Positions 1-9,024 of a stretch of DNA of 64,000 nucleotides are shown here, piece by piece. The translations under genes and the position numbers were made by a program. Where the stretch lies: NCBI GenBank assembly GCA_965207025.1, contig OZ242258.1, positions 3,906,001-3,970,000 on the forward strand. Reading direction: 5' to 3'. This DNA is from Bin87 sp034423595. GTDB lineage: Bacteria > Chloroflexota > Dehalococcoidia > Lucifugimonadales > UBA3495. The stretch's first letter is position 1. Every line of letters begins with the position of its first letter. Under the pieces are notes generated by a model. It was not told where the DNA came from. It made no database searches and worked only from the letters and a program-made list of their open reading frames with translations.

Positions 1-2
1 TC

Positions 3-449
3 GTATCCTGGCTGGAGTACGAGTTGAGGCAGCGGGGGATGCAGTGCTGGAGCCTGCTGGCCGACGATGAGGAAACGGTGTACAACTCGCAGGTAATCCC
101 CCCGATGAGCCGGTTTCGGGATTACGACCGGGTTGCCTTGCTGTGCTCCCGGGACGCGCTGGAGAGTTCTGCCTGCTGGCGCCTGTACCGGGAGATCATG
201 CAGCGGCAGGCCGACTCGTCGGCCCGACGGGTTTACGTGGCGGCGGTCGAACTGGATGACTGCCTGGGTCAGCCGCCGGCCGCTGACGATGAACCGTTCC
301 AACGACTGCACGGCGGCCCGGCGGCCCGGCTGCGTCCGCGCAAGGATGGCAAAGGCGGCTACCGCCGGGACGTACCTGGGGTATTGGCAACGCTGACCGC
401 GGAAGCGAAAGTCGAGCAGGAGCCGTGGCCGGACGCGCCGATGGACTAG
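3..449 (+). CDS. TIR-domain protein, C-terminal part (cut by window edge)
   Basis: The frame is open to the left edge, so only the last ~148 residues are seen. The visible part begins VSWLEYELRQRGMQCW and continues YDRVALLCSRDALESSACW. This resembles the TIR pattern 'L...L..RG..CW' followed by a hydrophobic strand ending in S..SL.S.W. and a helix. TIR domains in bacteria are often NAD+-cleaving effectors or signalling modules; the NADase glutamate region cannot be judged here. An internal TTG at 24 could start translation, but the homologous residues upstream of it argue that the gene continues to the left. The C-terminus is charged and non-conserved. It is followed by a transposase scrap, so the locus is accessory DNA. 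The assignment is by pattern only. Confidence 0.45.
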   Translation, partial: VSWLEYELRQRGMQCWSLLADDEETVYNSQVIPPMSRFRDYDRVALLCSRDALESSACWRLYREIMQRQADSSARRVYVAAVELDDCLGQPPAADDEPFQRLHGGPAARLRPRKDGKGGYRRDVPGVLATLTAEAKVEQEPWPDAPMD

Positions 450-472
450 GGCCTGTTCGCAAAAACGCCCCC

Positions 473-538
473 CAATCCATCGGCAAGACCCGAGGTGGCT
501 GGACCACCAAGATTCATATGGTTGCCTCGGATGCTTGA
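473..538 (+). pseudogene. IS5-family transposase fragment
   Basis: Translating 473-538 gives QSIGKTRGGWTTKIHMVASD followed by A and a TGA stop. The motif (S)IG(R/K)(S/T)RGG.TTKIH is a conserved stretch of IS5-type (IS427/IS1031-like) DDE transposases, just after the second catalytic Asp region. Only about 22 codons survive; no further transposase sequence or terminal inverted repeat is recognisable nearby. It is a decayed insertion-sequence remnant. Confidence 0.6.
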
Positions 539-700
539 ACTGCCTCTTCCTGGTATTCATCTGCTTCGCATTTATAGTCGATGCACTGCTGTAGTGTGAA
601 CACGCCCTGGGGAGTCTGCTTCTCCTGACTCTTTCAGTTTCGGGCGGCGGTTGCGCGCAGACGCTTCTGGCATGTACCCTGTGCCATCGAAGAGGACGTT

Positions 701-997
701 ATGGACACTCTACTGTTTTTGACTGGAGCCGGGGTAAGCGTGGCTGCCATAGGGGTGGCTGCCACTGTGGTTATCTGGGTGCTCAAAGGCGTGTTCAATC
801 TGGGCGGCCTGCACATGAAGGTTGACGCGCTGAACGAACGAGTTGATGATCTGACTGAGGGCCAGCGGAGATTGGAATCCAAAATTGACGCTATGCAGGT
901 GGATATGAATCGGGTCATCAATATGATGACTGCCTTGGCCAATCATCGCCACGACGTTGACGGCAACATTGTCTTCAACGTTCCGCCCAATCCCTGA
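701..997 (+). CDS. small membrane-anchored coiled-coil protein
   Basis: The protein has 98 residues. Residues about 4-30 form one strongly hydrophobic segment (LLFLTGAGVSVAAIGVAATV and onward), followed by a heptad-like amphipathic helix at about 38-82 (VDALNERVDDLTEGQRRLES and onward). It is probably an inner-membrane protein with a cytoplasmic coiled coil. An AGAGGA Shine-Dalgarno sits 7-8 bases before ATG 701. Similar short proteins occur widely without assigned function; holin-like or scaffold roles are possible but unsupported. It is transcribed alone, between the transposase scrap and the MFS pair. Confidence 0.55.
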   Translation: MDTLLFLTGAGVSVAAIGVAATVVIWVLKGVFNLGGLHMKVDALNERVDDLTEGQRRLESKIDAMQVDMNRVINMMTALANHRHDVDGNIVFNVPPNP

Positions 998-1057
998 TAA
1001 CTTATCCAGCCGCTTTCCCAAGCGCGGGCGGCAAACGCCCCATAAGGCGGCGCTCCC

Positions 1058-2332
1058 TTGATCCGAATCCGCAACGTTCCGGTGCTGGTGGTCCTCCAGG
1101 ACCGGAACTTTCAGTTCCTGTGGGCAGCCCGGTGGGTCCACGAGATCTCCCGGCGCATGGAGCTGATCGTTCTGGGCTACCTCATCCTGGAACTCACCGG
1201 CTCGGCGTTCGCCGTCGGCTTGATCTCAGTGTTCCTCAATGGCCCGCGCCCTCCGCTGGCCCTGGTGGCGGGGATGCTTGCCGACCGCCTGGACCGCTGG
1301 CGCATCCTCGTCGGTATGCACACCGTCTATCTGTTCATCGCCGCCTCCCTCCTTGTGCTCCTGATCTACCAACTCGTTGAGCCCTGGCACGTTTTTCTCG
1401 CTATCCTGTTGCAGGGCACCGCCAAGGTGTTGGACGATCCCACCCGTCGCGCCGCCTTGTTCGACCTCGCCGGCCAGGACCGCATCGCCCATGCCATGTC
1501 GCTGGAAACCATCACCAACAACGGCGGCAAGATCATCGGCCCCATGATCGGCGGGTTCATGGTCCAGTTCTACGGTTTCACCGGAGCGTTCATCGTATTG
1601 GTAGCGCTGGACCTTATCGCCGTCTTCCTCATATTCAAAATGCGCCTTCCGGAAGGTTCCGCCCGGATGGTCAGGGACACCGCTTTCTGGCAGGGCATCA
1701 AATCGGGGATCGGCCATTCTTTCTCCAACAAATTCGTGCTGGGTGTCCTGACCATATCGTTGGTGATGAACGGCATGATCTTGCCCCTGCAATACTTCAT
1801 CCCCGTGGTGGCAACCGACGTTTTGAAAGTGGGCCCGGCCTTGGGCGGCATCCTTGGAGCCGCAGACGGCATCGGCGCGTTTGTCGGCGCCATCATCATC
1901 GGCGGACGTTCCAGGTACACGTTCCACGGGAGATATTTCGTCATCGGCGCGCTGGTTGTGGGTATTGGCGTCGCGGTGGTCGCGTGGTCGCCCTGGTTTG
2001 CGGTGTCCTTCCTGGTTCTGCTTTGCGCCGGCATGGGCCAGTCGGGATTCAGCGTCATGCAGAGCACCATCCTGTTGCTGTCTTCGCCGGCCGAGATGCG
2101 GGGGCGCATCATGGGATCCCAGGGCCTGGTGAACGGCCTGGGCCATCTGATTGGCGGCGTCGAAATCGGCGCCATCGCGCAGGCGTTTACCATATCCCTG
2201 GCCATCGGCATCAACGCCGGCGTCGGCATCCTGTTCATGCTCCCGGTGATTCTGCTCACCCCGCTGGTATGGCGTCCCGTGGAGGCGTACCGCCGCCCCG
2301 AGGCCGCCGACTCTGCCCTCCGTGGCGGATGA
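1058..2332 (+). CDS. MFS transporter, first of a tandem pair
   Basis: This 424-residue polytopic protein has about 12 hydrophobic segments. The MFS signature between TM2 and TM3 is visible as GMLADRLDRWRILVG. It belongs to the EntS/TetA-like efflux group, which uses the proton gradient to export small molecules; the substrate is unknown. The start is TTG 1058, with AAGGCGG seven bases upstream; the same TTG context is conserved in the paralogue at 2541. The two proteins are roughly 85-90 percent identical by eye along their whole length, including the first 20 residues and the ribosome-binding region, so they arose by tandem duplication. The C-terminus is hydrophilic and differs between copies. 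Confidence 0.85.
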   Translation: MIRIRNVPVLVVLQDRNFQFLWAARWVHEISRRMELIVLGYLILELTGSAFAVGLISVFLNGPRPPLALVAGMLADRLDRWRILVGMHTVYLFIAASLLVLLIYQLVEPWHVFLAILLQGTAKVLDDPTRRAALFDLAGQDRIAHAMSLETITNNGGKIIGPMIGGFMVQFYGFTGAFIVLVALDLIAVFLIFKMRLPEGSARMVRDTAFWQGIKSGIGHSFSNKFVLGVLTISLVMNGMILPLQYFIPVVATDVLKVGPALGGILGAADGIGAFVGAIIIGGRSRYTFHGRYFVIGALVVGIGVAVVAWSPWFAVSFLVLLCAGMGQSGFSVMQSTILLLSSPAEMRGRIMGSQGLVNGLGHLIGGVEIGAIAQAFTISLAIGINAGVGILFMLPVILLTPLVWRPVEAYRRPEAADSALRGG

Positions 2333-2540
2333 TTCGTGCTACACGAGAATCCTAAGGTCTCACAATCTCGTGGGCGGGTTCGCCGCGGCAAGCGGTAACT
2401 TGCGCTGACCCCTCAACGTCGTTTGACTTGCGGCGTCCCCCGGCGTATCGTGCCGGCTCTAGGCGCGCCGGCCACCGCGCAAGGCCCATAATGAACCTAG
2501 CCTTAGTGCCCACCCTCGCGCCCGATAAGGCGGCCCTCCC

Positions 2541-3809
2541 TTGATGCGTATGCGCAACGTTCCGGTGCTGGTCGTCCTCCAGGATCGGGATTTCCAGTTC
2601 CTGTGGGCGGCTCGTTGGATCCACGAGATCGCCCGGCGCATGGAACTGATCGTCCTCGGCTACCTCATTCTTGAACTCACCGGTTCTGCCTTTGCAGTGG
2701 GTTTAATCTCGGTTTTTCTCAACGGGCCGCGTCCGCCGCTCGCCCTGATCGCGGGAATGCTGGCCGACCGTCTCGACCGTTGGCGCATCTTGGTCGGGAC
2801 GCACGTCTTCTACCTGTTAATCGCCGCCTGCCTGCTGGTGCTCCTGATCTACCAGATGGTGGAGCCTTGGCACGTCTTTTTCGCCATCCTGTTGCAGGGC
2901 ACCTCTAAAGTGCTTGAGGATCCCACCCGTCGCGCCGCCCTGTTCGACATCGCCGGTCAGGACCGCATCACCCACGCCATGTCGCTGGAGATGCTCACCA
3001 ACAACGGCGGCAAGATCATCGGGCCGATCATCGGCGGCTTCATGGTGCAGTTCTACGGGTTCACCGGTGCGTTCATCGTCCTGGTGGTGCTCGATGTCCT
3101 GGCGGCGTTCCTCATATTCAAAATGCGTCTCCCGGAGGGCTCCGCCCGTATGGTACGGGACACCGCCTTCCTGCAGGGCATCAAATCGGGGATCGGCCAC
3201 TCGTTCTCCGACAAGTTCGTGCTGGGCGTCCTGACCGTGTCGTTGATCATGAACGGGATGGTGTTTCCCCTGCAATACTTCATCCCCGTGGTGGCCACCG
3301 ACGTTTTGAAAGTAGGTCCGGCCCTCGGCGGCGTACTCGCCGCTGCTGAAGGAATCGGCTCATTCCTGGGAGCCATCGTGCTCGCCGGACGAAACAGGTT
3401 CACGTACCACGGCAGGTACTTCATATTTGGCGCCCTCATCGTCGCCGTCGGCGTGGTCATTGTCGCGTGGTCGCCTTGGTTCGTCGTGTCCTTCCTGGTG
3501 CTGCTCGCCGCCGGGATGGGCCAATCGGGGTTCAGCGTCATGCAGAGTTCCATTCTGCTGCTCTGCTCTCCGCCCGAAATGCGCGGCCGCATCATGGGCT
3601 CCCAGGGGTTGGTGAACGGAGTGGGACACGTGGTCGGCGGCGTCGAAGTCGGCGCCATCGCCCAGGCGTTCAGCATTTCCATCGCCATTGGCGTCAACGC
3701 CGGCGTCGGCATCCTGCTCATGCTGCCCGTGATCATATGGACGCCGCTGGTCTGGCGGGCGGTCGAGGCTTACCGCCGCCCGGAGGCGAGCGGGCAGGCT
3801 GCGGACTGA
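2541..3809 (+). CDS. MFS transporter, second of a tandem pair
   Basis: This 422-residue paralogue of the preceding MFS protein shares GMLADRLDRWRILVG, LLQGTSKVLEDPTRRAALFD and GGKIIGPIIGGF. Translation can start at TTG 2541 (matching the upstream copy, AAGGCGG seven bases away) or at ATG 2544. Differences from the first copy are mostly conservative and many codons differ silently, so the duplication is not very recent or the copies are under selection. The 208-base gap between the two genes holds no ORF or repeat that I recognise. Substrate is unknown; both copies could serve one export task at higher dosage or have diverged in specificity. Confidence 0.85.
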   Translation: MMRMRNVPVLVVLQDRDFQFLWAARWIHEIARRMELIVLGYLILELTGSAFAVGLISVFLNGPRPPLALIAGMLADRLDRWRILVGTHVFYLLIAACLLVLLIYQMVEPWHVFFAILLQGTSKVLEDPTRRAALFDIAGQDRITHAMSLEMLTNNGGKIIGPIIGGFMVQFYGFTGAFIVLVVLDVLAAFLIFKMRLPEGSARMVRDTAFLQGIKSGIGHSFSDKFVLGVLTVSLIMNGMVFPLQYFIPVVATDVLKVGPALGGVLAAAEGIGSFLGAIVLAGRNRFTYHGRYFIFGALIVAVGVVIVAWSPWFVVSFLVLLAAGMGQSGFSVMQSSILLLCSPPEMRGRIMGSQGLVNGVGHVVGGVEVGAIAQAFSISIAIGVNAGVGILLMLPVIIWTPLVWRAVEAYRRPEASGQAAD

Positions 3810-3850
3810 AGAGCGCTCGCGTTCAACCGCAACCGGCGCCCGCTATCGGG

Positions 3851-3856
3851 TATAAT
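3851..3856 (+). promoter_or_regulatory. candidate -10 box for the first Uma2 gene
   Basis: A perfect TATAAT lies about 60 bases before ATG 3918 in otherwise GC-rich DNA. No convincing -35 box is present 16-18 bases upstream, so confidence is limited. Confidence 0.35.
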
Positions 3857-3917
3857 CCGACTCACGGTCGGATTCGGCCGGCAATGGGCTGAACTTGCCA
3901 ACCATTTGAGGTTCCCC

Positions 3918-4682
3918 ATGACCACCACTAAACCCACCTCTATCGCTACCACGCCGCCAACCGGGCCCGAGTTTCGCCTGCCCGACCCGCCGGAGGATCA
4001 TGAAAGCAAAGTGACCAGTTTCTTACACTTGGCCGCCAACGGCAACGCGCACCACCTGGCCATGCACCTGGGCAACCTGGATACCACCCTGGTGGGCGGG
4101 GAACGCTACGTAGTGACGCGCACCACCCGTAACATGGCCGGCAGCCATTATCCCGATTTGGTGGTGGCCTTCGACGTGAACCTGCCAGCCTACCACGCCA
4201 GGAACGGGTACATCATCGATGAACAGGGGAAACCGCCGGATTTCGTTCTGGAGATAGCGTCGCCCAGTACCGGTAACACAGACGTGGATGAGAAGCCGGC
4301 CGACTACGCAGCCCAGGGCATTGGGGAGTACTGGACCTTCGACGCAACCGGTGCATACCACGGCGTGCGCCTGTCGGGATACCGGCTGGTGGGTGGGGTG
4401 TACGTCGCCATCGACATTGAGGAGTCGCCGGACGGCGGTTTGCAGGGATACAGCCCGACGCTGAACCTGGACCTGCGCTGGGAGCTGGAGCAGTTGGTAT
4501 TTTACGACCCGGCGTCCGGCCAGCCTATCGCAACCTTCAACAGCGAACGCGCCCGCGCCGACACCGCCGAAGCCCGCGCCGACACCGCCGAAGCCCGCGC
4601 CGACACCGCCGAAGCCCGCGCTGCCGCCGCTGAAGCCCGCATCCGCGAGTTGGAAGACAAATTGCGGCGGCGCGACGACTAA
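3918..4682 (+). CDS. Uma2 family (DUF820) endonuclease-like protein with coiled-coil tail
   Basis: The 254-residue protein has a PD-(D/E)XK-like Uma2 fold. Visible motifs are PDLVVAFDVN, PDFVLEIASPST and DVDEKPADYAAQGIGEYWTF, which supply the acidic residues and the lysine of the usual D...E.x...K active site. Uma2 proteins are abundant in Cyanobacteria and Chloroflexota; their natural target is not established. ATG 3918 is preferred over TTG 3906 because GAGG lies seven bases before it. The last ~45 residues are four near-perfect heptads (ARADTAE), predicted to form a coiled coil. A second Uma2 gene at 45787 has the same architecture. It ends 12 bases before the gamma-glutamyltransferase start, so the two may be cotranscribed. 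Confidence 0.8.
   Translation: MTTTKPTSIATTPPTGPEFRLPDPPEDHESKVTSFLHLAANGNAHHLAMHLGNLDTTLVGGERYVVTRTTRNMAGSHYPDLVVAFDVNLPAYHARNGYIIDEQGKPPDFVLEIASPSTGNTDVDEKPADYAAQGIGEYWTFDATGAYHGVRLSGYRLVGGVYVAIDIEESPDGGLQGYSPTLNLDLRWELEQLVFYDPASGQPIATFNSERARADTAEARADTAEARADTAEARAAAAEARIRELEDKLRRRDD
4551..4634 (+). repeat. 21-bp tandem repeats encoding the Uma2 coiled coil
   Basis: Three identical 21-base units (GCCCGCGCCGACACCGCCGA + A) followed by a diverged fourth encode ARADTAE heptads. The unit length equals one coiled-coil heptad, so copy-number change alters tail length without breaking the frame. Confidence 0.9.
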
Positions 4683-4694
4683 CCAGGAGCAGAT

Positions 4695-6500
4695 ATGGTT
4701 ATCCAGCAGACTGTCCACAACCTCGAACAGGGCGACGTCGCCCTCCCCGAAACCGGCCGTCCCGTAGTCCGCTCCAACGAGGGCGTCATCTCCTCCGGTC
4801 ACTACCTCACGTCAATGGCTGGCATGAAGATGCTCATGTCCGGCGGTAACGCCTTCGACGCCATGGTCGCGGCCAGCCTCGCCGCCGCCGTCGTGGAACC
4901 CATCGCCTCCTACTCGCTGCTCGCCGAGGGCGTGTTCATGCTCTACGACTCGGAAAGCGGCGATCTCACGTCACTCAACGGGCAGGGCGGCGCTCCCGGC
5001 GCGGCCACGCCGGAGTTCTACCGTTCCCGGGGGCACGAGCGCATCCCCACCGGCCCGGGCCTGGACGCCCCGCTGTCCTTCACCCAGCCGGGCATCGTTG
5101 ACGCCTTCACCGCCATGCTGGAGCGCTACGGTTCCCTCTCCTTCGCCGAGGTCGTCGCCCCCGCCATCAGCTACGCCGAGGACGGCATTCCCCACTACGA
5201 GTACATGCTGGAACGCCTGAAGTCCAGTACCGGCCAGGAGCAGTTCGACAACTTCCCGCCCGGCGGCTGGGACGTGTTCTACGAAGACCGGCAAGTCCCG
5301 GCCCCCGGCGCGCTCATGGTGCAGCCTGGCCTCGCCAACACCCTCAAAACCATGCGCGACGCATCACTGGCCGAATCGAGCAGCCGCAGCGCCAGCATCC
5401 AGGCCGCCCGTGATGCCTTCTACTGCGGCCCCATCGCCAGGCAATTCGTCGATTCCACGAAGGCCGTCGGCGGCATCTTAACCATGGACGACCTCGCCGG
5501 CTATCACAGCAAGTTCGCTGAACCCGTCACTACCACCTTCAACGGCCACCACGTCTGGGGACAGGACACCTGGACCCAGGGGCCGATGCTGATGCAGGCC
5601 CTCAACATCCTGGAAAACTTTGACCTCCTCGCCATGGGACACAACAGCCCCGCCTACATCCACACCGTCGCGGAAACTCTGAAACTCTGCTTCGGCGACC
5701 GCGAGGCGTTCTACGGCGACCCCGATTTCGCCGCCGTCCCCATCGACGGCCTGCTCTCCAAAGAATACGCCGCCGACCGCGCCCAGTTCATCGATCCCGA
5801 GGGCGCGTATCCTGCCCAGCCGCAGCCCGGCGACCCGTGGAAATACTCCCGGCTCAGCGGCAAGACCGCTCCCCAGGTCATGGCGGAACCCATCTACGCC
5901 GGCCCCGACTCCTCCGGCGACGATGGCACCACCCACGTCTCCGTCCTGGACAAGAACGGCAACCTGGTGTGCGGCACCATCAGCGGCGGTTCGTTCTCCA
6001 AGTCGGTGTTCTTCCCCGAGTTGGGAGCGTGTCCCAGCACCCGCATCGAGATGTTCAACTGCGAGCCGGGCCACCCCAACGTCGTGGAACCAGGCAAGCG
6101 TCCGCGCACCACGCTGGTCAACTACATCGTTGCCAAAGACGGCCAGCCCGTGATGACAGTGGGCTGCCCCGGCGGAGACAACCAGGTGCAGGGCAACCTC
6201 CAGCTGATCCTGAACTCGCTGGTATTCGGCATGGACCCGCAGCAGGCCGTCGAATCGCCCCGGTTCGCCACCTCCAGCAACGTCAACTCCTTCTACCCGC
6301 ACGAGTATTTTCCCGGTCAGTTGGATCTGGAAGGTGGGATACCCCAGCGCACCGCCGATGCGTTGAAGGTCTTTGGACACAGGATACGTCGCACTGCCAA
6401 CTGCGGCCTCGGCGCAACCGTATCGGCCCGCGACCCCAAAACCCGCTCCCTAAGCACCGGCGCCGACCCCCGCCGCGCCTGCTACGCCCTCGCCCTGTAG
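4695..6500 (+). CDS. ggt: gamma-glutamyltransferase family protein
   Basis: The 601-residue protein has the Ntn-hydrolase GGT fold. The autoprocessing site is visible as DDGTTHVSVLDKNGN, with Thr412 as the predicted nucleophile of the small subunit; GTISGGSFSKSVFFP and MTVGCPGGDNQVQ contribute to the substrate pocket. Family members cleave gamma-glutamyl bonds of glutathione and related compounds or transfer the glutamyl group. No signal peptide is visible, unlike periplasmic E. coli GGT, so it probably acts in the cytoplasm. ATG 4695 has AGGAG six bases upstream. Its place 12 bases after Uma2 may be coincidental. Related Chloroflexota proteins are often annotated only as GGT family, so the precise substrate is open. 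Confidence 0.85.
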   Translation: MVIQQTVHNLEQGDVALPETGRPVVRSNEGVISSGHYLTSMAGMKMLMSGGNAFDAMVAASLAAAVVEPIASYSLLAEGVFMLYDSESGDLTSLNGQGGAPGAATPEFYRSRGHERIPTGPGLDAPLSFTQPGIVDAFTAMLERYGSLSFAEVVAPAISYAEDGIPHYEYMLERLKSSTGQEQFDNFPPGGWDVFYEDRQVPAPGALMVQPGLANTLKTMRDASLAESSSRSASIQAARDAFYCGPIARQFVDSTKAVGGILTMDDLAGYHSKFAEPVTTTFNGHHVWGQDTWTQGPMLMQALNILENFDLLAMGHNSPAYIHTVAETLKLCFGDREAFYGDPDFAAVPIDGLLSKEYAADRAQFIDPEGAYPAQPQPGDPWKYSRLSGKTAPQVMAEPIYAGPDSSGDDGTTHVSVLDKNGNLVCGTISGGSFSKSVFFPELGACPSTRIEMFNCEPGHPNVVEPGKRPRTTLVNYIVAKDGQPVMTVGCPGGDNQVQGNLQLILNSLVFGMDPQQAVESPRFATSSNVNSFYPHEYFPGQLDLEGGIPQRTADALKVFGHRIRRTANCGLGATVSARDPKTRSLSTGADPRRACYALAL

Positions 6501-6520
6501 CCGAAGCCATGCCTGCTTTG

Positions 6521-6638
6521 TCCCTCCGTTCGTCCTGAGCCTGTCGAAGGACGCCCTCTTGCCCTGTCCGTCCGCAAGAGGGAAGCAGCCAAACTAATGC
6601 CCCCTCTCCCTCGATGGGAGAGGGTTTGGGTGAGGGTG
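6521..6638. repeat. E-family and A-family repeats between convergent genes
   Basis: An E element (core CCTGAGCCTGTCGAAGGAC) lies at about 6526-6552 and an A element (CCCTCTCCC / GGGAGAGGG plus GGGTGAGGG tail) at about 6601-6638. They fill the gap between gamma-glutamyltransferase (+) and the MFS gene (-). Confidence 0.85.
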
Positions 6639-6643
6639 AACTC

Positions 6644-7963
6644 CTACCCCGCCGGCATAGCCGCTAACCGCCGTCCTGCCGTCCGTCCCAACCCGAACCA
6701 AAGGGCCGTGAGCAAGCACAGCCCGGCGGCCACGCTGATGGACGTGGACCATCCGACCCAACCCGCTGCGGCGGCCAGCGGCAGCGCCCCCAGGTGGTGA
6801 AAACCGGGCGTGAAGTGCAGAATCCCCATCACCCGGCCGCGGATCTCCGCCGGCGCTGCCAGTTGCAGGATCGTGGTCGCCAGTGGCCAGACCGTGCCCA
6901 GGCTGGTGGCTCCCACCACCAGGAACAGGCCCCAGGACACCCAGAAACTGTTAGACCACGCGAACAGCGTCAGACATGCGCAGAACAGTGTGATGCACCC
7001 CAGCAGCCACCGGTACAGCCACCGCCGACCCATGAACGTGATGCTCAGGTTTCCCAGCAGCGAGCCAACCCCATTGGCCAGCAGCAGCAGCCCGGCCCGG
7101 TAAGCGTCGGCGCCCAGGTGTTCCTGCGCGAAGGCGGGTAGCGCCGCCAAGTGGCTCATGCCCAGCCCGCCCCACGAGCAGGCCAACACGATCACGGTCA
7201 GCAGCACCGGCGAGCGCCAGATTTGGACCAACCCCTCGGTGAAGTGGCGCAGCGCCGACTCGGATGCTGATCTGGTGGTTCTCTCCCCGATCCGGATCCA
7301 GTAAACCGAGAAAACGCTCGCCAGGTAACACGACCCGTTGACGAACAACGCCGCGCTGATGCTCCAATGGTCAATGACCAACCCGACCAACGGCGGCCCG
7401 ACGATCCTCCCGATGTGTACCGCCGCGTTGAAGTGGGCCACCGCGTCCAGCAGCGTCCGCTGGTCCACCAGATCGGAGATCATCGCCACCCGCGCCGGCT
7501 GATTCAACGCCTGCAACGAACCCAGCAGCACCGCCGCAATATAGATGTGCCACACTGTTACCACGCCCAGCAGCGACAGTACCGCCAGCCCGGAGATCAC
7601 CGTGCCCACTATGAACTGTATCGCCATCAACAGCCGCTTGCGGTCTATGGCGTCGGCAATCACGCCGCCCACCATCAGCAGCCCAACGTTGGGCACTCCG
7701 TACAGGAACAGCACCAACCCGAACTGAGTCTTGGACCCGGTAACCTCCAGCACCAGCCAACCCAGCACCAGGAACTGCATCCCCTGTGCAAAGGCTTGCG
7801 TGGCCGAACTGGTCCAGTACCACCGGAAGTTGGACGAACGCCACGGACTCACGGCCCGCCGCACGTAGGCCGCAACGCTTCGCCCGTCGGTTTGCGGCTC
7901 TACCAAAACGCAGTCTCTAACCGATCTGTGGTTGGAGGCGGCAGGAATTCGGAGTACAAGCAA
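6644..7963 (-). CDS. MFS transporter (EntS-like)
   Basis: This is a 12-TM major facilitator of up to 439 residues. The loop 2-3 signature is visible as GGVIADAIDRKRLLMA, and APAEIRGRVMGI is typical of the EntS/multidrug branch. It should export a small hydrophobic or siderophore-like compound; substrate unknown. The longest frame starts at TTG 7963, but no good ribosome-binding site accompanies it. A GTG at 7852, just before SPWRSSNFRWYW, would match the usual family N-terminus better, so the first ~37 residues are doubtful. It is divergent from the LLM gene at 8091. Confidence 0.8.
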   Translation of the reverse strand: MLVLRIPAASNHRSVRDCVLVEPQTDGRSVAAYVRRAVSPWRSSNFRWYWTSSATQAFAQGMQFLVLGWLVLEVTGSKTQFGLVLFLYGVPNVGLLMVGGVIADAIDRKRLLMAIQFIVGTVISGLAVLSLLGVVTVWHIYIAAVLLGSLQALNQPARVAMISDLVDQRTLLDAVAHFNAAVHIGRIVGPPLVGLVIDHWSISAALFVNGSCYLASVFSVYWIRIGERTTRSASESALRHFTEGLVQIWRSPVLLTVIVLACSWGGLGMSHLAALPAFAQEHLGADAYRAGLLLLANGVGSLLGNLSITFMGRRWLYRWLLGCITLFCACLTLFAWSNSFWVSWGLFLVVGATSLGTVWPLATTILQLAAPAEIRGRVMGILHFTPGFHHLGALPLAAAAGWVGWSTSISVAAGLCLLTALWFGLGRTAGRRLAAMPAG

Positions 7964-8090
7964 CTAATCACGCGCCGATTGTAATTCATCGACGCATAAA
8001 GAGTGACCGTCCCATATCGAGAGATGTGGGCGTTATGCGCTGACGCACCAGTGGTATCATCACCCCACCTACCAAACGGAGGCATTCAGC

Positions 8091-8936
8091 ATGGACATCG
8101 GAGTTACCGCCAGGGCTTCCAGCAATTCGGTTGACCCGGCAGAATTGGCAAAGCGCGCCGAGGAACTGGGGTTTGAGTCGTTCTGGCTCCCCGAGCATCC
8201 CATCCTGCCGGTGCATACCACATCCCGCTACGGCGGCACGCCGGACGGATCAATACCGCCCTCGATGGCCGACATCGGCGATCCGCTCATCGCCCTGTCG
8301 ATGGCGGCGGCAGTCACCAGCACGATCAAGCTCGGCACTGCCATCAGCCTGGTGCCGGAGCACAACCCACTGATGCAGGCCAAGCAGATCGCCACGCTGG
8401 ACAAGTTCTCCAACGGCCGGTTCCTGTTCGGCATCGGAGCCGGCTGGTTGCAGTAAGAGACCGAGATCATGGGCGGCAACTTCCCCCGCCGCTGGGGTCA
8501 GACCCGCGAGGCCATCCTGGCCATGAAGGAGCTCTGGACCAAGGACGAAGCCGAATTTCACGGGACTTTCTACGACTTTCCCGCGGTCAAATGCTCACCC
8601 AAGCCGGTGCAGCAGCCGCACCCGCCGGTATTCCTGGGCGGCTATGCTGCCAACGTCTTCAAGCGCGTGGTGGCCTGGGGCGATGGCTGGATGCCCGTGC
8701 GCGTAACCGAGGAGCAGGTGCGCGCCGGCCGCGCCACCATGGACGAACTGGCCGAGGCCGCCGGCCGCGATCCCAATTCCATCCAGCTAATCGTCTCCAA
8801 CGTCCCCCCCGACCGTGAAGTCATCGCCGGATACGAGGCCGCCGGCGCCAACCGCGTAACGGTAGCCCTCCCACCCGACGCCGGCCCCAACGGCCTGGAC
8901 GAGTTGGAACGACTGGCCGAGCAGGTCATCGGCTAG
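8091..8936 (+). pseudogene. LLM-class F420/FMN-dependent oxidoreductase interrupted by in-frame TAA
   Basis: Two consecutive ORFs (8091-8456 and 8469-8936) lie in the same frame, separated by a TAA at codon 122 of 282. Joined, they give a full-length luciferase-like monooxygenase (TIM barrel): FESFWLPEHP, TIKLGTAISLVPEHNP, LDKFSNGRFLFGIGAGWLQ, then the stop, then ETEIMGGNFPRRW and PPVFLGGYAANVFKRV. Homologues normally carry Glu, Lys or similar in the run 'GWL.EE', so a single GAA, CAA or AAA to TAA change would explain it. GGAGG lies eight bases before ATG 8091. It is either a recent nonsense pseudogene, a sequencing or assembly error, or a recoded stop. Confidence 0.8.
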
Positions 8937-8938
8937 AC

Positions 8939-9011
8939 CTCCCTCTCCTTTGACGGGTTGTCGCTCGATAACCCCCTCTCCCTTGATGGGAGAGGGTTAG
9001 GGTGAGGGTGA
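8939..9011. repeat. A-family repeat preceded by a left-half copy
   Basis: A truncated left arm (CCTCCCTCTCCTTTGACGGG) at about 8939-8957 precedes a complete A element at 8973-9011. The complete copy ends 13 bases before the next start codon. Confidence 0.8.
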
Positions 9012-9024
9012 AATCGTAAGCGAT

